Shown here: piece by piece, positions 35,078 through 45,495 of the stretch
Layout of the letters: every line of letters starts with the position of its first letter
Position numbering within the stretch: the first letter of the stretch is position 1
Assembly (NCBI RefSeq): GCF_029227915.1
Contig: NC_079880.1
Coordinates: forward strand, 10,569,501-10,629,500
Reading direction: 5' to 3'
Length of the DNA stretch: 60,000 nucleotides
From: Hydractinia symbiolongicarpus
Taxonomy: Eukaryota > Cnidaria > Hydrozoa > Anthoathecata > Hydractiniidae
Made by a program: the position numbers and the translations under genes
The notes under the pieces: model-generated
Told to the model about the DNA's origin: nothing
Database searches by the model: none
The model's input: only the letters and a program-made list of their open reading frames with translations

Positions 35078-35900
35078 ATGAGTGGCTATAAAAACCCACC
35101 GGTGTTCAATAGCAAAGACAAACCATATGACAGATATTGTGAAGAGTTAGGTGCTTGGTGCATTGTTACAGATTTAGATAAAAAGAAATGGGGAGTTGCA
35201 GTAGCATTGTCTTTTCCGGAAGATGATCCAAGTGGTGTTAGAGACAAAGTGTTTAATGAACTGAAACTGGAAAGTATTAATGCCGATAATGGCGTAGAGA
35301 AACTTATTGATAATTTGGATAAACTTTTTAAAAAAGATGAGTTAAGTGAGGTATATGAACGTTATACCATATTTGATAGATACGTGCGTGAAGCTAACCA
35401 GAAAATTGAGACTTTTGTTTTGGAATTTGAAAAAAGGTATAACCGAATAATGCAAAAAGATATGAAATTGCCTTCCTCAGTCTTAGCATTTAAACTACTT
35501 GATGCTTCAAAACTTTCTCACAAGGAGAGACAACTGGTGTTAACAGGTGTTGATTACTCAAAGAAAGAACAGTTATGATCAAATGAAAACTGCCCTCAGA
35601 AAGTTCTATGGAGAACAAGCTATCCCATCTGAGAGTGATGTTTCTGGCATTGCGTTAGAACCCAGGGGAGCCTCAGCTTCAGAAGAGATACTTTACAATC
35701 GTCCAAATAAATATCAACATAACCGTTTTAGCAGACCGCAGAGAATTTTTAGACATGGTGAAAATGAACATTTTCGATCTAGAAACACTGACACTAAAAC
35801 AAACCCATTGGGTTTCAATGGTAAACCTACAAAATGCAAAATTTGTGAGTCTATTTTGCATTTTATGAGAGATTGTCCTCACAGACGGTCCATGAACTCT
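35078..35900 (+). pseudogene. gag: Copia 2 gag (frameshifted)
   Basis: The likely start is ATG 35,078 (MSGYKNPPVFNSKDKPYDRY); a TTG two codons upstream is not needed. It reads to KLSHKERQLVLTGVDYSKKE, where the frame shifts near 35,565 to continue QMKTALRKFYGEQAIPSESD. The CCHC knuckle lies at about 35,836-35,878 (CKIC-x4-H-x4-C). It aligns with the Copia 1 gag across its length. Confidence 0.88.
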
Positions 35901-37330
35901 GGGGAGCATAACACATTATTTACTGGATCAAATGAAAGTGAGTTGTGTTTACTTACTAGTGAAGCAAGAAATTCAGCTGTTCTTGATTCAGGCTGCACAT
36001 CTACGGTTGCAGGCAGGCATTGGATGGACTGTTACCTAAAAACGTTAGATGCTAGAGAATCTAATCTAGTCCAGCACTGTGATAGTTCAACAGTCTTTAA
36101 ATTTGGTGGAGGAGAAACAAAGAAATCCAGAGGTAGTGTAACCTTCCCATGCGAGATTGCTGGAAAAAGCATTTTCATCAAAACGGATGTGATTGATAGT
36201 GAAATCCCATTATTATTGAGCAAAACTGCAATGAAGAATGCCAAAATCAAATTAGACCTTGATAGTACCTCATCAGGACATTATTGCATTCTGCTTGACA
36301 AGGAAGAAATACCAATTTCTGATTGCCTTTATACCTTGGAAGCTGATGTATCCAGAACAGAGAAAAAGAAAACGCTTGTCAAACTATACAAGCAATTTGC
36401 CCACCCTTCACAAGCTAAATTGAAAGCCTTACTGAGTGATGCGAATGTTTGGGATGATGATTATCAGTCTATATTGGATGAAGTTTATGCTTTTGTGAGA
36501 TATGTCAAAGATTCTGTAAAACACCATGACCAGCAGTTTGTTTACCTTTGGCAAATCAATTTAATGAGACTGTAGCTATGGATTTAAAAAAGTGGAACAA
36601 GGATGTAAACATTCTATATTTGCTTGATCTCTTCAGCCGATTTACCACTGCAAGAATCATCAAAGATAAAAAACCATCCACTATCATAGATAATGTTATG
36701 CAAATGTGGATTGGTTCTGGATTTGGAGCCTCACAGAAGTTCTTGACAGATAATGGTGCCGAATTTGCCAATGAAGATTATAGAAACATGTGTGGAAACT
36801 TAAACATTCAAGTCCTTAACACAGCTGCTGAAAGCCCGTGGCAAAATGGAATCTGTGAGAGAAACCATGCTGTTGTCGACAGATGTCTGGAAAAGATACT
36901 GGCAGACAACCCAACATTGTCTTTGGAAACGGCTCTAGTGTGGGCAATAAATGCAAAGAACTGCCTGCAAATGTGGAACGGATTTTCTTCCTATCAACTT
37001 GTATTTGGACAAAATCCTAATCTTCCCAACGTGATGACAGATTTGCCGCCAGCTCTTGAAGGTACAACAATGAACCAAGTGTTTGCAAAGCATATCAACA
37101 CTTTGCATGCTGCTAGAAGAGCATACATAGAAGCTGAGTCATCATCAAAAATCAGACGTGCCTTAAAACATAAAATTAAAGTAAATTGTACTCAATTTGA
37201 CAGAGGTTGTAAAGTCTTTTACAAGAGAGACGAATCCAACAAATGGAAAGGACCTCGCACTGTAATAGGTCAAGATGGAAAAATTGTCTTTGTGCGACAT
37301 GGAAATGTTTATGTTAGGGCATCAACCAAC
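35901..37330 (+). pseudogene. Copia 2 protease and integrase
   Basis: The protease has a canonical active site AVLDSGCTSTV, then FKFGGGETKKSRGS and LLLSKTAMKNAKIKLDLD. The integrase zinc region starts VKLYKQFAHP. A one-base loss near 36,490 shifts the frame, and the shifted frame reads CEICQRFCKTP, TGA, PAVCLPLANQF. The catalytic triad contexts are VAMDLKKW, LTDNGAEF and NGICERNH (449-codon open frame from 36,548). The first histidine of the zinc region appears as LYKQF, where Copia 1 has LHKQF. Confidence 0.88.
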
Positions 37331-39240
37331 AGATTGATTAAAGTTGGGCATGAATTTCAAGAGTCAACAGAATTAGATCCTGGCCCTGAAATAAAAGTTA
37401 CCTCAGGTGAGGTGAATTGCATTCGTGAATCTTCAGACGAAGAAAGCACTAATCAAAGACAGCATGCTGATGCTGCTATACACGACGGAGTACAACTTGA
37501 CGATGCCACCTTGGACCAAAACATGACTGACAACGTTACGGGTATGCCAAAGAAAAATGATGAAATTCGCTACAAGCAACCAGGTGACAACATTTCGAGA
37601 GAGGCAACGATAATCAGCAGAGCTGGCAAAGCAACTGGGAAGTATTCTTCCTGGTACAATGTGAAACACCCAGATGAAGAAAATCCCATTTGTATAGATT
37701 TTCAGAGTATTGACAAATGGGAAAAGGTAGAAAAGGGAAGAACTGAGGAAGTAAACATTGTCTTAGTGCCACAACAAACTATTGTGACAAAGATGTTATC
37801 ACTGCCAAGGAACAAGAGATTAAGAACTGGAAGGATTTTGAGGTTTTTGAAGAAACGAGAAATTCAGGACAAAAGACAATTTCTACTACATGGGTAATTA
37901 CAGAGAAGAAAACTGGTTCAGAAAATTTTGTAAAAGCCAGACTCGTTGCAAGTGGCTTTGAAGAGGAGCAAATTTTACAAGTTGACTCGCCTACTGCCTT
38001 GAAAAGCACCCTGAGAATTCTGATAGCAATCTGTACACTACAGAGTGGCAATGCAAAACCACAGATATCAAAGCTGCTTTTCTTCAGGGATGCGATATCC
38101 AGAGAAATGTATTTTTGCAGCCACCAATTGAAGCAGATGACCAAGGCAACTTAAAAAGGTTGTGTATGGATTAAATGATGCTGCGCGACACTGTGAAAAA
38201 AGAAATTGAAAAGCTTGGATGTGTACAATCCAAGTTCGATCCAGCTATGTTCTATTGGAAACGTGAGGATATTCTAGAAGGGCTTTTTGTTATCCATGTC
38301 GACGATTTTATTCACTCTGGAACAACATCTTTTGAGAAAGAGATTGTTTATAAATTAAGAGATGTCTTTCGAATTGGGAAAATTGAGAAAAATTATTTTA
38401 AATATGTTGGCTTAAACATACAGCATAACAATGGTAACATAGAAGTGTCCCAGAATGATTTTATTGACTCGATGCAACTTAAACCTCTATTTCCAGAACG
38501 TCAAGCAAATAAGTTTTAGAAACTTAATTCCACTGAAATTGCCAGTTTACGGAGTTTGATTGGTCAAGCAAATTGGGTGGCCAGTCAGACCAGGCCTGAT
38601 GTTAGTTTTGATGTTTGCACTTTAGCATGTGTATCAACCAGAGTCCAGAAGTAAGACATCTTATTGAAGCTAACAAAATGGTAAAGAAAATTAAGTCTGA
38701 TCAGTTTAAACTGATATATCCAAAAATGAATGTCAACCAGGAGCTTCGATTAGTCGTATTCACAGATGCTTCCCATGCAAATTTGCCAGATGGTGCATCT
38801 AGTGCAGGTGCACATATCATTTTATTAGTTGGAGAAAATAATGATTGTTGTATACTAAATTGGTCATCAAACAAAATTAAGAGGGTAGTGAAGAGTACCA
38901 CAGCTGCAGAAAGTTTAGCACTATCAGATGGGTTGGACGATGCACTGTATACCTATCTGAATTACTGGCGGAATTGCTAAGAAAAGACGTAAAGAAAATC
39001 ACAATAAATGCCAAGATTGATAATAAAAATCTACATTGACTTATATATTCAACGAAAGTAATAAGTGAAAAACGACTGCGTATTGATATTGCAGCAATAA
39101 AAGAGATGCTAATTCGTAAAGAAAACAGTAGAGTGGAATGAATACCCACCGAAAGACAATTGGCTGATTGTCTGACAAAACATGGTGCTAGTTGTCAGAG
39201 TTTACAAAATATTCTGTCGATTGGAAAACTTGATGTGTGA
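37331..39240 (+). pseudogene. Copia 2 linker, reverse transcriptase and RNase H
   Basis: An acidic linker (EESTNQRQHADAAIH...) precedes RT. Frameshifts occur near 37,790, 38,050 and 38,160. RT motifs are VKARLVASGFEEE and VIHVDDFIHSG (HVDD). RNase H reads LVVFTDASHANLPDG, NWSSNKIKRVVKSTTAAES and ends at TGA 39,238-39,240. The RT palm between about 38,050 and 38,200 is badly damaged. Confidence 0.85.
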
Positions 39241-39356
39241 CATTATAAAATTAACTATTATCAAAGTGTTTCATTTTATTTCATTGTGCACACAGGTTGT
39301 GTACCTTCTTTTGTTGCAGACATTTTAAACACTATGGACGTTCTACGAACTACAAG

Positions 39357-39371
39357 AAAAAGGGAGGCGTG
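39357..39371 (+). other. Copia 2 polypurine tract
   Basis: AAAAAGGGAGGCGTG immediately precedes the 3' LTR. Confidence 0.6.
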
Positions 39372-39490
39372 TGTTAGTGTTGATCATTATGTTTATTATT
39401 TGTTTCTTTATAGTGTAGCATTATAACTGGTGGGTGTAATAAATATATGTGTACATCGTTTCACTATCTATGGTTATTATCAATTTTACA
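39372..39490 (+). repeat. Copia 2 3' LTR
   Basis: 119 bp, TGTTAGTGTTGATCATTATG...CAATTTTACA, followed by target duplication CTAGA. Confidence 0.93.
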
Positions 39491-39513
39491 CTAGATGTAG
39501 GTAACTACTGCAG

Positions 39514-39999
39514 ACTTTGGAGAAGAAGCAAAATATCGAACGCATATTACAAACATGATAATCATACATAATCCTTCAGAATACCCTGTCATTGAAAAAA
39601 CATTTACAAAGAAGACACGACGAAAAGCTTTAAGTGCACCAAATGAAATTATTGATGAATATGCTATCTTAAAGAAAAAGTCACCTTCCTTCCATCATCC
39701 AAATCAGAAAGTTCCCACTCAATGGAGAAAGTACCTTAGTGTCGGAGAAAACAAGGAAACTCTGCTATCTTTTCTAGCGACATCAGAACAGTTAAAAACA
39801 TAACAATGTTCGTAACAAAGACCTTTGTTACAAGAACGACACCGAAAGATACGCTGACATCAATACTTGCTCAAGAGTTATCATGCGACCACGAAGAGGC
39901 AGTCACAAGACTGGTCCTTCACAGCAGTCACGCAGCAGAACGCTTTGGGAGGGTTCTTGTTAACACACCAGATACAGAAGTTATTGTTATCCTGGTCCT
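39514..39999 (+). pseudogene. Unknown-family gene, exon f, broken by RTE insertion
   Basis: Follows acceptor CTACTGCAG. Joined in phase to exon e it reads ...NESFE-DFGEEAKYRTHITNM, then EYPVIEKTFTKKTRRKALSA and PTQWRKYLSVGENKETLLSF up to a stop near 39,801. A frameshift continues into ELSCDHEEAVTRLVLHSSHA and GRVLVNTPDTEVIVILV. In family members as I recall them these two motifs are EEADTR and DTDV, acidic patterns like those of PIN/FEN nucleases. Here one aspartate in each is replaced. RTE copy 2 starts immediately afterwards, inside the exon. Confidence 0.5.
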
Positions 40000-42900
40000 G
40001 GATGAAGGGTCTCTTTAGGAGACAAGAGAGGAGTTGAACGTCCTCCACCATACCTTAGTTTAAAGGGACGATTGTGGAAGTCCCATGAAATGCCACATAG
40101 TGATGGTGTCACTTTAAAAAACACCCAGTCCGGTCTGTGAACGGTTGGCGCTAGGAACGTCATCCAGCTGTAAAACAATGCCAAAACTCTTTATTAATGG
40201 CCGTAAGAATAGTTGATTAGACAAACTGCGTAAACGGGGCTGGAACTCTAAGGAGTGAAGGTGTCGCGCACGGTAGGACAGATGTCAGATGTGAGCATCG
40301 TCAGACCTTTACCCAGCTATCACATCACAAGGTAGATAACACTAGGTTGAGGATGGCTAGTGTAACTGTTGGTACTCTGAGAGGTAGAGCAGGTGAAGTA
40401 GTTGAAATGTTAGAACGTAGATCTGTTGATATGTGTTGTGTTCAGGAAGTTAGGTGGAGAGGAGCTTCAGTGAGATTTGTGGAAGGTAGGAGGGCAAGGT
40501 AAAAGCTTTTTTGGATTGGTAATAGTGATGGATATGGAGGAGTTGGCATATTTGTTGCAGAGAAGTGGGTAGAAAAAGTAATAGATGTTATGTGTGTTAA
40601 TAGTCGTATTATGGTGATAAAGTTTTTGATAGGTAATAGGATTGTCACTTTTCTGTTAGTTTATGCTCCACAGTGTGGACTCAGTGAGGAAGATAAAGAT
40701 AAGTTTTATGATGAGTTAATAGCAGTCACATCAAAGTTTGGAGACACTGAACTTGTCGTGGTGGGCGGCGACTTTAATGGTGGGAAGTCATCTGAAGGTT
40801 ATAGAGGAGTGCATGGAGGCTATGGATTTGGGAGCAGAAATAAGGAAGGGGAGAGATTGCTTGAGTTTGGAATGGCAACGGACATGGTGGTTTGCAACAC
40901 ATCATTCAGTAAGAGACAGAGTAGGCTGATAACATATGAGTCAGGTGGTTGAAAGACACAGATAGATTACTTCCTGGTTAGAAAGTCAGACAAGAAAGTG
41001 GTGAAGGGCGTGAAAGTTATATCGGGGGAAGAGTGTGTTTCCCAGCATAGGTTGCTGGTTTGTGATATTATCTTGAAGAGTGTTAAAGAAGCCAAGGGAA
41101 AGTACAGGCCCCGTCGAAAAGTCTGGAAGCTAAAGGAAGAGATTGTAGCAAGACAATTTAGTGCAAAAGTTCAGCCGTTAGCCTACAATAGTCAATGTGA
41201 TAGTGACAATGTTGAAAGTACTTGGACTACTTTGAAGAATTGTCTTCTAGAACCTTCTGATGATACCTGTGGGTGGACGAAAGGACCAGCTAGACATAGA
41301 CAGACCTGGTGGTGGAATAATGAGGTTGACCAATGTATAAAGGAAAAGAGGAAACTTTGGAAAGAGTGGAAGTCAGGTGGTAGTAAAAATATTTACTTAG
41401 AAGCTAAGCGTCGCGCTTGTACAGCAGTGTATAAGGCAAAATCAGAAGCAGAGAGAAACAGATTTGCAGATGTGTTAAGAAGGGAAGACCAGCGCAATGA
41501 GGTATTCAAGATAGCAAAGCAAATAAAGAAGACTAATCAAGATATTGTAGGTGAGAAGTGTATACGTAATGATGAAGGTGTTTTGGCTAGCACAGAGGAG
41601 GAGAAAAGGGTAGCTTGGAAGAATCATTATCAGAGGTTGCTTAACACTGAGTTTGATTGGGACGAGGATAATTTGTCTGATGATGATGTTGTAGAAGGGC
41701 CAGCTATGCAGATCAAGACAGAATGGGTACTGGAGGCTATTAGGAAATTGAAGATTGGCAAGGCTGCAGGAGTATCAGGTATTGTTGCAGAGATGGTAAA
41801 AGCATCTGTATATATGGGAGTTGAGCTTATTACAAGTCTTGCTAACCAGATTATAAAGGATGGTGCTATTCCAAGTGAGTGGCAGTCGAGTGTAATAGTG
41901 AATTGTTTTAAGGGCAAGGGTGATGCATTAGAAAGGGGTAACTATAGAGGTTTGAAGTTAGTTGACCAAGTAATGAAAGTTATTGAAAGAGTGATTGATA
42001 AGTTACTTAGAGAAAGAATTGATATAGACAAGATGCAATTTGGTTTTGTTCCAGGGCGTGGCACTACAGATGCAATATTTTTACTCAGACAGCTTCAGGA
42101 AAAGTATTTAGGAAAGAGAAAGAATCTCTATTTTGCCTTTGTAGATTTAGAGAAAGCTTTTGATAGAGTGCCACGTAAAGTTATTTGGTGGGCTATGAGA
42201 AAATTAGGTGTGGATGAGTGGCTAGTTACGATGGTACAGTCTATGTACAGCAATGCTAGAAGTCGTGTCAGGATTAACGATTCACTTAGTGATGAATTTA
42301 GTGTAACTGTTCTGCTGGTGTACATCAGGGTTCTGTACTTAGTCCTTTGTTGTTTATTCTAGTCTTAGAAGCTCTGTCGATGGAGTTCAGAACAGGTTGT
42401 CCATGGGAGTTATTGTATGCAGATGATTTGGATCTCATAGCAGAGTCGATGGAAGAATTAGTTAAAAAGTTTGAGAAGTGGAAGAAAGGACTAGAAGAGA
42501 AAGGGCTAAAGGTAAACACAGCAAAGTCTAAAGTCATGATTAGTAGCATTGCAGCCAAGTGTGACCTTGTAGTTGGAAAGTGGCCTTGTGGAGTTTGCAG
42601 GAAAGGGGTTGGTAGTAACTCAATTTTTTGTCAGACTTGCAAGCATTGGGTACATAAGAAGTGCAGTAGTATTAGTGGAAGGTTAAGAGCTGACATACAG
42701 TTTGTATGCAAGCGTTGCAAAGGTGAGATTATAGAGAATGAAGTATTTCCAGCTTTAATGATGTACAGCAGTGGCTTGTTAGAGATAGTTGAAAAATTCT
42801 GTTACTTAGGTGATATGTTGGGCAGTGAAGGGGGTGTTGGAAGAAGTGTTACTTGCAGAATAGGTTCTGCTTGGAAAAAGTTCAGAGAGTTACTTCCTTT

Positions 42901-43412
42901 GTTGACTAGCAGAGTCCTGTCAATTGAGGTAAAAGGTAGGTTGTATGAGGCCTGTGTAAGAAGTGTTGTTGTACGGAAGTGAGACATGGGCAGTGAAGCA
43001 GGAAGATCTTGACTGTTTAGAAAGGAATGATATGAGAATGGTTAGGTGGATGTGTAATGCCAGTCTGAGAGACAGAAAGAGTTCAGATGAGCTAAGAAGC
43101 AGGCTAAGTCTCCGTAGAATTAAAGATGTTATCCAGATAAGAAGATTGAATTGGCTGGGGCACTTGGAAAGAATGCAGGAGGATAATTGGGTAAGAAAGT
43201 GTAGAGACTTGATAGTTCCTGGGGCAAAGCCCAGAGGCAGACCGAGAAAGACTTGGCAGGAGGTTATAAGGACAGACTTGATAGAGAGGAAGTTGAGTTT
43301 AGATCTAACACAGTCTAGATCAGATTGGAAGAGGGTCATTAATATACCCCGTCCAACCCATGCTAGCATGGAAAACGGACGTTAAGCCGAGAATGATGAT
43401 AATGATGATGAT
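40000..43412 (+). mobile_element. RTE-clade LINE copy 2, full length, disabled
   Basis: The same element as copy 1, from GGATGAAGGGTCTC to an (ATG)n-like tail. Damage by comparison with copy 1: TAT to TAA at about 40,500; a 6-base loss at about 40,782; TGT to TGA at about 40,950; a small insertion near 42,310 and a 2-base loss near 42,967. YADD and the zinc finger are preserved (ADDLDLIAES, CGVCRKGVGSNSIFC). Where copies 1 and 4 have TAG it has TTG (leucine). No target duplication is evident, consistent with later rearrangement of the right flank. Confidence 0.9.
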
Positions 43413-43590
43413 TAAGGCATCCAAAACAGCTCCATTTAGGAAAGGTGTCACAATTCTTTTTGCTATGATTGAACACAAATTTTGCTCAGTAAAAGCTTTA
43501 AGAAATTACCTGGTTTTTCGGGAGGCTAAGGCTAGCCCATTGTTCGTTTTATCAAATGGGGATTTTATTACCCGAATTGTAAAAGACTAA
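43411..43590 (+). pseudogene. Tyrosine-recombinase fragment
   Basis: Reads KASKTAPFRKGVTILF, then CSVKALRNYLVFREAKASPL, then FVLSNGDFITRIVKD. The pattern K(A/S)SKTxPFRxGV...CPV.AL..YL..R....PLF....G..LTR is typical of tyrosine recombinases of DIRS/Crypton-type elements. The catalytic R-H-R-Y residues further downstream are not present. It abuts the RTE tail, so it is a stray fragment in the composite element. Confidence 0.5.
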
Positions 43591-43846
43591 TTTATAGGCA
43601 CTTGCATGTAGTTTTCTTTTCAGGTATATTTGTTAAGCCTGTTATATCATGTTGAATTATCTCGTCGTAGTTCTCGTCAAGTACAGGTGCGAGGCGATGA
43701 ACGACGGTGCACCACGCGAGCAAGACTGATGACTGGGGAAATAACAGCAGGGGGATGCAGCGCTGACAGTCAGAGGTGGTGCACCAAGAGGTTAATAACA
43801 GGTGTGAAATGCAAAAGAAGCTAGAGCTCATAAAGAGTAGGTTCTT

Positions 43847-44110
43847 GTGAGGTATGATAGAGGAAATGGAATCACAGGAGAGGAGCTCTGGATGTGATTG
43901 AGAGATTAGTTAAGCCAGAAAACACTACTAGGAAAGAGCTCCGGATGTAGTGGAGAAGAGCGAATTTATTGGGAACACGCACGTGAGCTTGAGACAATAT
44001 CTTCTCTTCAGGCTAGCATCCTCACCGGATTCCGCCAAATTATCCTCAGTTTATTCTTACAAAATTGAAATAAATTTTCTACTCCAAGTTTGTGTTTTTA
44101 TTGGGAACTA
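43847..44110. repeat. Possible solo or remnant LTR
   Basis: The segment starts TGTGAGGTATG and ends GGGAACTACA, with an AATAAA-like signal (GAAATAAATTTTC) about 45 bp before its end and a T-rich finish. It resembles a gypsy-type LTR. There is no matching partner or target duplication, and GAGCTC(T/C)GGATGT occurs twice inside. Confidence 0.25.
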
Positions 44111-44299
44111 CAGCAATTAAGCAATAGCTAAATAATTTTTCAGGAGCAAACAAGTGGTAAAAAAAACAAATTATGTTAAAATATACAATTCCTCCTTTTT
44201 CTCTAATGTAAGGACAATCTGCATAAAATCAAATGTTCATAAAAGAGTATAGCGACTCGAAAATATAATTACACTTTTAATTTTTAACTCATCTTCAAG

Positions 44300-44938
44300 G
44301 TTGCGATACCACCAGCTGCTTTTACGGCAAGGGGAAGCAAAAGTGCTGGCAATGCCTTAATACAAACATATATTTTCAACACGCAATCGACCGTATTGGG
44401 GATAGCGAATGTTTTGACGCCTCAACAGTTGAAGAGTTCGTATGCTCATTATATGAAGCAGTAAGAATTGGTGTAATGAAGCTTGGGTGGAACTTTTTCA
44501 ACAAGGCAAGTTTGCCGAAGAATTACTGCCACCGACGTTCAATGCATTGCAAAAACACACAAAGTGCGCAAACTTTCAGGCTTATGTCTGGAAGAGGTGT
44601 CTATCTCAGTTTATCAATGCTCCTGATGTAAAAAATCATGGCTGGAACATTGAAAACGAAGAAATTGCTGTAAATTGGATGGATACAGATTGTGCTGTAG
44701 AGATGCTAAAAGAATTGATCAGCTGTGGATGCAAACGTGGGTGAAAAAAAAGAAGTTGCAAATTTTTAAAGAATGAACTCTCATGTACAAAGATGTGTTA
44801 ATGCATTAAATGCGAGAACGGAAAAAATGATATCGCAGAATCAAGCGAAGAAGATTGTTATGAAGAGGTTGATGTTAATTTTAGTAACGTCGACTTTTTA
44901 ATTGATGAGTCAGATATTGACGCATCAGACGCTGAATA
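44300..44938 (+). pseudogene. Unknown-family gene, last exon
   Basis: Begins after TCTTCAAG with GCDTTSCFYGKGKQKCWQ, a family hallmark (CDTTS..F.GKGK). It continues ECFDASTVEEFVCSLYEAV, shifts frame near 44,480 to ELFQQGKFAEELLPPT, and on through WKRCLSQFINAPDVKNHGW to ELISCGCKRG. A TGA, an A-run frameshift and a TAA interrupt the cysteine-rich tail (SCKFLKNELSCTKMC...CIKCENG). It then ends with an acidic FLIDESDIDASDAE and a stop at 44,936-44,938. The tail looks like a zinc-binding C-terminus. About 480 bp separate it from the right inverted repeat. Confidence 0.55.
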
Positions 44939-45422
44939 GTGTAATAACGTTGTTGTTGTTTTTTGCTAAATATTGATAACACACAATCTGCTTTTCCCAG
45001 TAGATTATTTTACTTATAATTAAGCTACTTACTGACCTTTTTGTATTTTTCAGTCGATATATATGAAAATGATATTAGGTACAAGAAAAAATAAAAAACT
45101 GGGATAAGGGAGGCTGAAGATTTCAGTTCATCGAAAAGTTCTCGATTCGACCCGATAATTAAATATTTACCTAATTTTTCCTAGTTTTTTAAGGCTGTAA
45201 AAATCTTGTAAGTGTGTGTTAATATTCATATTGTGTTTACATGTATTTTTGAATTTTATAAACTAGCTATTTATTACAAAGAAATACTTTGAAAAGCACT
45301 TAACACATAAAACACGATAACACACGAATAATGTATTTTTGATGCTCAATTTCTGCGGGGTTACGAGCTTGGTAACATTTATTTTTGAATTCAGCATGTT
45401 TAAAATCGCTAATTTATATATA

Positions 45423-45495
45423 GATACTTTTGTCCCGAGATTTGGGGTATGAAACCTTTTTTCAGAGCTTTTAAGACGGATTGGCCCACGGCCTA
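45423..45495 (-). repeat. Right terminal inverted repeat of composite element
   Basis: On the minus strand it starts TAGGCCGTGGGCCAA and, after a longer spacer, carries CCCCAAATCTCGGGACAAA. This mirrors the left end. Confidence 0.75.

Larger units (their letters stand above)
34938..39490 (+). mobile_element. Copia LTR retrotransposon 2, complete but inactive
   Basis: A 4553-bp element with 118/119-bp LTRs (TGTTAGTG...TTTTACA) and target duplication CTAGA at 34,933-34,937 and 39,491-39,495. It is the same lineage as Copia 1 but a distinct family: proteins align throughout while LTRs are unrelated. It sits in the intron between exons e and f of the unknown-family gene. Several frameshifts and a TGA in the integrase zinc region disable it. 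Confidence 0.93.
24928..45495 (+). mobile_element. Composite TIR-bounded element with unknown multi-exon gene
   Basis: The left end (24,928-24,992) and right end (45,423-45,495) are inverted copies. TAGGCCGTGGGCCAA is perfect at both termini. After an unequal spacer, both carry CCCCAAATCTCGGGACAAA followed by GTATCT (one base differs between). The flanking or terminal TA may be the target duplication; otherwise AAA flanks both sides. Between the ends lie exons of one plus-strand gene with matching splice phases, plus later insertions of about 16 kb. Removing these leaves roughly 4.5-5 kb. I cannot assign it to a named superfamily. It could instead be a host pseudogene fortuitously flanked by repeats, but the placement of exons just inside both termini argues for one unit. 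Confidence 0.6.
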
